Assembly: GCF_001905845.1 (NCBI RefSeq)
Contig: NZ_LIVZ01000007.1
Coordinates: forward strand, 372,001 to 436,000
DNA length: 64,000 bases
Direction: 5' to 3'
Source: Streptomyces sp. TSRI0107
GTDB lineage: Bacteria > Actinomycetota > Actinomycetes > Streptomycetales > Streptomycetaceae
The notes under the pieces were generated by a model. That model ran no database searches and was not told the origin of the DNA. It saw only the letters and a program-made list of their open reading frames with translations. Position 1 is the first letter of the stretch, and every line of letters starts with the position of its first letter. The translations under genes and the position numbers were made by a program. Positions 59,404 to 64,000 of this stretch are shown here, one piece after another.

Positions 59404-59418
59404 ACTAGCACCGCTAGT
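59404..59418. promoter_or_regulatory. Palindromic operator upstream of the acyl-CoA dehydrogenase
   Basis: ACTAGC-ACC-GCTAGT is a perfect 6-bp inverted repeat with a 3-bp spacer, in the same position relative to the gene as the site at 1779-1795 (14 of 17 bases shared when one flanking base is added on each side). Confidence 0.7.
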
Positions 59419-59483
59419 CTCGGATTCAGGGCGACGCTACGACGCAGTCTCCCCCACGTCCACCCACCGGCCGTGCCGGACGC

Positions 59484-61088
59484 TCAGGCGGAGACCCGGG
59501 ACTCGGCGACCTCACGCGGCGCGGGGAGCTCCACCGGGCCCGTCGCCTCGCAGTGCATCACCCTCGGCAGCCGCAGCGCCATCACCGCGCCGAGCAGCAG
59601 CAGACCCGCGCTGACCAGCAACGTCACATGCAGTCCGTGCACGAAGCAGTCCCGGGCGGCGTTGCGCAGGGCCGCGCCCGCCTCGCCGCCGAGCCGCCCG
59701 GCCACGTCGTAGGCCTCGCCCAGGGAGTGGCCGGCCGCGGCCGACGCGGACGCGGGCACGCCCGGCACCGAGGTGAGGCCGGGCGCGTACGCCGCGTTCA
59801 TCACGCTGCCGAGCAGCGCGATGCCGATGCCCGCGCCGAGCTGGTAGGAGGTCTCGCCGATCGCGGCCGCGCCGCCGGCCTGCTCCTGCGGGGCCTCGCT
59901 CAGCATCGACTCGTACGCCCCGAAGAGAGTGGTCTCCAGACCGAACCCGAGCAGCACGAAACCGGACAGCATCAGCGCGGCGTTGTCCTCCCGGCCCAGC
60001 GCGGTCAGCAGCACCACCGCGACCGCGGTCAGACAGAACCCGGAGACCACCATCCGGCGCGGCCCGAACCGGCGCAGCATCCGCGCCCCGAACAGGCCGG
60101 CCGCCATCGCCGCCATGGTCAGCGGCAGCAGCCTCAGCCCGGTCTGCAGCGGGGACAGCCCCAGCACCAGCTGGAGGTACTGCGCCGCGATCAGCTCCAG
60201 CCCGACCAGCGCGAGCATCGCCAGCACGATGCAGCCGACGGAGGTGCTGAACGCCGCGCGGGCGAACATCCCCAGGTCGACCAGCGGATACGCCCGCCGG
60301 CGCTGCCGCCGCACGAACAGCGCCAGCAGGGCCGCGCCGGCCAGCAGCGGCAGCACGGTGAACGGGCCGGTCACGTCCTCCCCGCCGCCCAGCCGCTTCA
60401 CGCCGAGCACCACGCCGAACAGTCCCGCCGCCGCCATCAGCGCGCCGGCCACGTCCCACGGGCCGTTGCCGTCGCCCTTCGACTCGGGCAGCAGCAGCCG
60501 CCCCACCGGCAGGCTGACCAGCATCAACGGGATGTTGACGAGGAAGACCGAGCCCCACCAGAAGTGTTCCAGGAGAAACCCGCCGAGCAGCGGGCCGACG
60601 GCCGCGCCGACCGCGGCGACCGCGCTCCAGACGCCGATGGCGAGCGCCCGCTCACGCCGGTCGGGGAAGACCTGACGCAGGATCGACAGCGTCGCGGGCA
60701 TGATCATCGCGCCGCCGACGCCGAGCAGGGCCCGGGCGGCGATCAGCACCTGGGCGTCGGGAGCGAAGGCGGCCAGCGCGGAGGCCACCCCGAACAGGGC
60801 GTACCCGAGGAGCAGGACGCGTCTGCGGCCCACCCGGTCGCCGAGCGTGCCGAACAGGATCAGCAGCGAGGCGCAGACCAGCGGGTAGGTGTCGACGATC
60901 CAGAGCAGTTCTATGCCGCCGGGCTTCAGATCCTCGGTTACGGCGGGCACCGCCACGTGCAGCACGGTGGCGTCGACGGCGACCAGCAGCAGGCTGACGC
61001 AGAGGACGACGAGGACGACCCAGCGGTTGGCACCGGCCCCGGCCGCCCGACGGCGCGTCCCGACCGCGGCCGTGGTCGTCCCGGACAT
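59484..61088 (-). CDS. EmrB/QacA-family MFS drug efflux protein
   Basis: 534 residues with 14 predicted membrane segments, the DHA2 layout. Motif A is GTLGDRVGRRRVLLLG, motif C-like GVWSAVAAVGAAVGPLLGG lies in segment 5, and DATVLHVAVPAV in segment 1 is typical of EmrB proteins. The ATG at 61088 follows GGGAGG. It exports drugs or metabolites with the proton gradient. No TetR gene is adjacent, although repeats in the 285-base divergent region (61267-61307) could bind a regulator. Confidence 0.9.
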   Translation of the reverse strand: MSGTTTAAVGTRRRAAGAGANRWVVLVVLCVSLLLVAVDATVLHVAVPAVTEDLKPGGIELLWIVDTYPLVCASLLILFGTLGDRVGRRRVLLLGYALFGVASALAAFAPDAQVLIAARALLGVGGAMIMPATLSILRQVFPDRRERALAIGVWSAVAAVGAAVGPLLGGFLLEHFWWGSVFLVNIPLMLVSLPVGRLLLPESKGDGNGPWDVAGALMAAAGLFGVVLGVKRLGGGEDVTGPFTVLPLLAGAALLALFVRRQRRRAYPLVDLGMFARAAFSTSVGCIVLAMLALVGLELIAAQYLQLVLGLSPLQTGLRLLPLTMAAMAAGLFGARMLRRFGPRRMVVSGFCLTAVAVVLLTALGREDNAALMLSGFVLLGFGLETTLFGAYESMLSEAPQEQAGGAAAIGETSYQLGAGIGIALLGSVMNAAYAPGLTSVPGVPASASAAAGHSLGEAYDVAGRLGGEAGAALRNAARDCFVHGLHVTLLVSAGLLLLGAVMALRLPRVMHCEATGPVELPAPREVAESRVSA

Positions 61089-61266
61089 GTACGTACCTCC
61101 CAGATGTTCCCTCGCATCGGCGGGCTCGCGGGGTTGGGGAATCCCCCGTGACTCGGCCGGAGAAGCGGTGGTCTCCGGCCCGCGCAACGGATGGCGAGTG
61201 ACACGTCAGCGTACGCGAGTCCATGCCGGGGTCGCGTGGTGGAGCTCTCACACTTCCGGCGGATCC

Positions 61267-61307
61267 GGTGTGGCGTACACCACTTGCTGAACCGCTTCGT
61301 ACACCAC
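61267..61307. promoter_or_regulatory. Repeats between the MFS and mannosyltransferase genes
   Basis: GGTGT-N5-ACACC (61267-61281) is an inverted repeat, and CGTACACCAC is repeated directly at 61274-61283 and 61298-61307, 24 bases apart. They may be a regulator site for either divergent gene. Confidence 0.4.
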
Positions 61308-61373
61308 GTCCGTACTTCGGGGAGCACGCCGGGCCCGGCCGCCCGGTTCCCCCTCCCGCCGATACTTGAGCCC

Positions 61374-62690
61374 GTGACCGACCTCGAAACGCGCCCCGAG
61401 CGCCTCATAGGCCCCACGCGCCCGACCCTGCGCCGGGCGGCCCCTGCCCTCCTCGGGTACGCCGCCGTCCGCGCCCTGGGTCTGCTCGCGCTGGCCGTGT
61501 GGAGCGCGGCACGCGACAAGAGCGCGTACACCCTGCTGACCGCCCGCTGGGACTCCCTCTGGTACGTCAGGGTCGCCGAGCTCGGTTACGGCTACGAGGT
61601 GCGCCTGCCGAACGGCGACATCCACTCCAACCTCGCCTTCTTCCCGCTGCTGCCCTGGCTGGAGCGGCTGCTGCACACGGTGACGCCGCTGTCGTACGCC
61701 GACGCGGGTTTCGTCGTCAGCCTGGTCGCCTCGCTCGCCGCGGCCTGGGGGATCTTCGCGGTCGCCGACCATGTCCACGGCCGCCGGGCGGGGGTCTGCG
61801 CGGTGCTGCTGTGGGCGGTGCTGCCGGTCGGGATCGTGCAGTCGATGGCGTACAGCGAGTCCCTCTTCACCGCGCTCGCCGCGTGGTCCCTGTACGCCGT
61901 ACTCACCGGCCGCTGGCTCACCGCGGGCACCCTGGCGCTGCTGGCCGGGCTGACCCGGCCGGTGGGCCTCGCGGTGGTGGCGGCGGTGTGGACGGCGGGG
62001 GCGGTGTCCTTCATGACGGCCGGGGCGCGGTCCTCCGTGACGTCCGGGGCGCCTTCCTTCGTACGGCAGTGGCGGGGCCGGGGCGGCGTTGGGCCATCCG
62101 CGCGGCCGGGAAGCGCGGCGCCCACCCCCGGCGCGCATGCCACCGCGCACGCCCCCTCCCCCACCGACGTCCCCGGCGGGGAGGGCGCACCGGCGTGGCG
62201 ACGCGCCCTCGGGATGCTGCTCGCGCCCCTGGGCGCCGCGGGCTATGTGCTGTGGGTCGGGCACCGCACCGGCAAGGGCCCGCTCGGCTACCTGGACGTC
62301 CAGGCGGGCTGGCGCAACGGCTTCGACGGCGGCTACGCCTTCGCCCGCTTCATCGGGGAGAAGTTCACGTCGTTCCCCTCGGCCCTGGCCGGCGCCGGGC
62401 TGATCGTCGGGGTCGGGCTGGTGATCCGGCTGTACGCGCTCTGCGTCCGGCAGCGCCAGCCGCTGCCGCTGCTGGTCTACACGGGCGTCGTCACCGCCCT
62501 CGCGCTGTGCGCGTCGAGCTACTTCGGCTCGAAGCCGCGCCTGCTGATGCCCGCCTTCCCGCTGCTGCTGCCGCTCGCGCTCGCCCTGGCCCGGCCGCGC
62601 ACCTCCCGGGCGGCGCTGGTCACGGCGGGCGTCGCGGTGGTCTCGGCGGTGTACGGGGCGTTCTGGCTGAACGGCTCGGGGCCGCCCTGA
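61374..62690 (+). CDS. PIG-V-like mannosyltransferase family membrane protein
   Basis: 438 residues, GTG start. Early segment AAPALLGYAAVRALGLLALAVW is followed by TARWDSLWYVRVAELGYGYEV, whose Asp is the usual catalytic-type residue of GT-C enzymes of the PIG-V family, and SNLAFFPLLPWLERLL. About eight membrane helices are predicted. Residues about 210-285 are a low-complexity Pro/Ala/Arg-rich insert between helices. Such enzymes use polyprenyl-phosphate sugars outside the membrane. The target could be a lipoglycan or protein mannosylation, which is unknown here. Confidence 0.8.
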   Translation: MTDLETRPERLIGPTRPTLRRAAPALLGYAAVRALGLLALAVWSAARDKSAYTLLTARWDSLWYVRVAELGYGYEVRLPNGDIHSNLAFFPLLPWLERLLHTVTPLSYADAGFVVSLVASLAAAWGIFAVADHVHGRRAGVCAVLLWAVLPVGIVQSMAYSESLFTALAAWSLYAVLTGRWLTAGTLALLAGLTRPVGLAVVAAVWTAGAVSFMTAGARSSVTSGAPSFVRQWRGRGGVGPSARPGSAAPTPGAHATAHAPSPTDVPGGEGAPAWRRALGMLLAPLGAAGYVLWVGHRTGKGPLGYLDVQAGWRNGFDGGYAFARFIGEKFTSFPSALAGAGLIVGVGLVIRLYALCVRQRQPLPLLVYTGVVTALALCASSYFGSKPRLLMPAFPLLLPLALALARPRTSRAALVTAGVAVVSAVYGAFWLNGSGPP

Positions 62691-62930
62691 CCGGCCGCGC
62701 GCGCCCGGTGAGCGCCCGGCGAATTCCGCGCCATGCGCCGGTGAACGAATTCATAAGGAGGCCAAAACCAGCCCCTGCGGAATGATCAAAACAATTGAAG
62801 GGAACACGTCCTGAGGATTGCGGAATCGCTGGAAATAAACGTGCGTCTGAGAGCAATCCCACATCACATCGTCATTACAAACCCGGTGATTCGGCGGGGA
62901 AGTGAGCTCACTCGCTGTAACGTCGATTGG
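62691..62930. promoter_or_regulatory. AT-richer intergenic region before the PAP2 gene
   Basis: 240 bases with notably lower G+C than the surroundings. An isolated AAGGAGG (62755-62761) has no convincing gene behind it (only a 10-codon frame). TAACGT (62918-62923), 8 bases before the chosen GTG, could be a -10 for a leaderless message. Confidence 0.45.
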
Positions 62931-63950
62931 GTGCGTACCGAACCAAAGCCGACCCGGCTCGACCGGATCTTCGCCCGACTGGACCGCGAACCGCAGCGGC
63001 CGGTCCTCGACGTGCCGCGCATGACGCGGCACCGGGTGGTGCTCTTCGGCGCGACGCTCGCCTTCTACCTCACGATCGTCCTCGCCGTGGTGACCACCTC
63101 GTGGCTGGTCCGGCTGGACTGGCAGGCCATGCTCTTCCGGCCCTACCAGCAGTGGCCGGAGATCCACGCCTTCCTGGACTACTGGGTGGTCCTCGGCCAG
63201 CGCGGCCCGACGGCCGTGATGGTCGCGGCCTGGCTCGGCTGGCGCTGCTGGCGGCAGCACACCCTGCGCCCCCTGCTCGCCTTCGGCGCGGCGCTGCTGC
63301 TGCTGAACGTGACCGTGGGGGCCGTGAAGTACGGGCTGGGCCGCTCGGGGCCGCACTACGCGACCGAGGTCGGCTCCAACGAGATGTGGCACTGGTTCCA
63401 GGCCGGCAGCGACATATTTCCCTCCGGCCACACCGCGAACGCGGTGGTGACCTGGGGCATCCTCGCCTATCTGGCGTCCACGCCGCGCGCCCGCCGCTGG
63501 CTGTCGGCGCTCTCGGCGGTGCTGTCGCTCAGCGTCGGCCTGACCACCGTCTACCTCGGTACGCACTGGCTGAGCGACGTCCTGCTGGGCTGGGCCGCGG
63601 GCCTGCTGGTGCTGCTGGCGCTGCCGTGGCTGGAGCCCACGATCGCGGCCGCCGAGGCCTGGCTGTTCACCCAGCGCGACTGGCTGCGCGCCGGCCGCCG
63701 CGGCGTGGTCCCGCTGCCCCAGCCGACGCCGCTCGCCCCGGCCGCGGAGGACGAGCCGGTGCCGGTGCGGGAGACCGTCTCGCCGGCCGCCGCCCGCACC
63801 TCCCGGGCGTCGGGGCTGCTGGCCCCGGGCCCGCACACGGCCCGCTCGGAGCGCACCCCGGTCACCCCGGCCGGCAGCCGCCGTCCGCCGCACTCCGACC
63901 GCCTCCCCCGCGGCACGGCACCGGCCGCGCGCCCGGCGACGGGCGGCTGA
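62931..63950 (+). CDS. PAP2-family membrane phosphatase
   Basis: 339 residues from a GTG at 62931 (similarity begins at RTEPKPTRLDRIF); a GTG at 62841 would add 30 residues. Six membrane helices carry the acid-phosphatase triad: KYGLGRSGP, FPSGHTAN and VYLGTHWLSDVLLG. The family removes phosphate from lipid phosphates such as undecaprenyl pyrophosphate or phosphatidic acid. A C-terminal tail of about 95 residues is Pro/Arg-rich and disordered. No ribosome site precedes the chosen start, consistent with leaderless translation. It probably recycles or trims lipid carriers, fitting the neighbouring mannosyltransferase. Confidence 0.85.
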   Translation: MRTEPKPTRLDRIFARLDREPQRPVLDVPRMTRHRVVLFGATLAFYLTIVLAVVTTSWLVRLDWQAMLFRPYQQWPEIHAFLDYWVVLGQRGPTAVMVAAWLGWRCWRQHTLRPLLAFGAALLLLNVTVGAVKYGLGRSGPHYATEVGSNEMWHWFQAGSDIFPSGHTANAVVTWGILAYLASTPRARRWLSALSAVLSLSVGLTTVYLGTHWLSDVLLGWAAGLLVLLALPWLEPTIAAAEAWLFTQRDWLRAGRRGVVPLPQPTPLAPAAEDEPVPVRETVSPAAARTSRASGLLAPGPHTARSERTPVTPAGSRRPPHSDRLPRGTAPAARPATGG

Positions 63951-63953
63951 GAC

Positions 63954-64000
63954 CGCATGAGTGAGGCCCCGATCAGCACGATCGGGGCCTCACTCATGCG
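63954..64000 (+). terminator. Strong hairpin terminator at the window end
   Basis: A perfect 21-bp inverted repeat (63954-63974 with 63980-64000) around a 5-base loop begins 4 bases past the PAP2 stop. The window ends exactly at its foot, so any longer stem or T-run is not visible. Confidence 0.92.

Noticed and set aside
62782..62814. 10-codon frame after AAGGAGG in the mannosyltransferase-PAP2 gap
   Set aside because: The ribosome-like site is 20 bases from the ATG, too far, and there is no other support for translation.
63551..63997. 148-codon minus-strand frame at the window end
   Set aside because: Its first residues come from the terminator palindrome and the rest is antisense to the PAP2 gene.

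Overview
This window is chromosomal DNA from a high-G+C actinomycete, almost certainly a Streptomyces. The codon third positions are nearly all G or C. GTG and a few TTG start codons occur, and purine-rich ribosome sites sit before most genes. The set and order of genes (metal-citrate transporter, hmgA, GDSL lipase, AA10 oxidase, lipase, dnaE2, SepF paralogue, glutaryl-type acyl-CoA dehydrogenase) match what I recall of the SCO1705-SCO1755 core region of S. coelicolor. I see no rRNA, tRNA, insertion sequence, prophage or CRISPR array. This is a core region in which several small unusual modules are embedded.

Layout. 0-9 kb: an alcohol/aldehyde dehydrogenase pair (the first gene runs off the window), a DUF3574 secreted protein, an MFS exporter, a CitMHS citrate transporter, a molybdopterin oxidoreductase, a TetR regulator and a lipoprotein, all on the minus strand. 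9-16 kb (plus, apart from one TetR gene): homogentisate dioxygenase with a GntR regulator, a stand-alone protein resembling a type ISP specificity domain, a TetR gene divergent from a DrrAB-type ABC exporter with two operator copies, and a CaiB-type CoA transferase. 16-24 kb: a small conserved protein, an RskA-like anti-sigma factor and SigK-like ECF sigma factor, divergent from a DUF4331 secreted protein, a TPR protein and a histidine-rich NicO-family metal exporter, then a membrane Ser/Thr kinase. 24-26.6 kb: divergent GDSL lipase and subtilisin genes.

26.6-36.4 kb: a polysaccharide locus with a membrane protein, a CelD/FemAB-like acyltransferase, two GT2 glycosyltransferases, a polysaccharide deacetylase, a 1235-residue flippase fused to a second polytopic domain, and a convergent GH39-like hydrolase. 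36.5-43.3 kb: an AAA ATPase, DUF72, GntR, GNAT, DUF402, a 44-residue basic protein, another GNAT, an AA10 polysaccharide oxidase carrying a sortase-type LAETG signal, and a secreted lipase. 43.4-49.1 kb: a damage-tolerance pair (DnaE2 and a catalytically degenerate Y-family polymerase, overlapping ATGA) behind a LexA box, with a divergent DUF3533 membrane protein. 49.1-53.2 kb: a 2H phosphoesterase, two paralogous streptogrisin-type proteases and a DUF1684 protein. 53.2-57.4 kb: a lone amino-acid ABC permease coupled to an FAD/NAD(P) protein, a short Cys-ending leader peptide on the opposite strand, and a DUF5685 protein with a 17-cysteine tail. 57.6-64 kb: a SepF paralogue, an acyl-CoA dehydrogenase, an EmrB-type MFS pump, a PIG-V-like mannosyltransferase and a PAP2 phosphatase.

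The regulatory DNA is the most rewarding part. A 17-bp palindrome (AACTAGC-N3-GCTAGTT type) occurs before both the aldehyde dehydrogenase and the acyl-CoA dehydrogenase, 57 kb apart, with a weaker third copy upstream of the lipase. This suggests one TetR-type regulon for fatty-acid or aldehyde breakdown. Other candidates are twin TACGTAC-GCC-GTACGTA operators at the ABC exporter, a SigK-type promoter before the DUF4331 gene, a LexA box before dnaE2, a LacI-type palindrome before one protease, and a Cys leader peptide with no downstream gene on its own strand.
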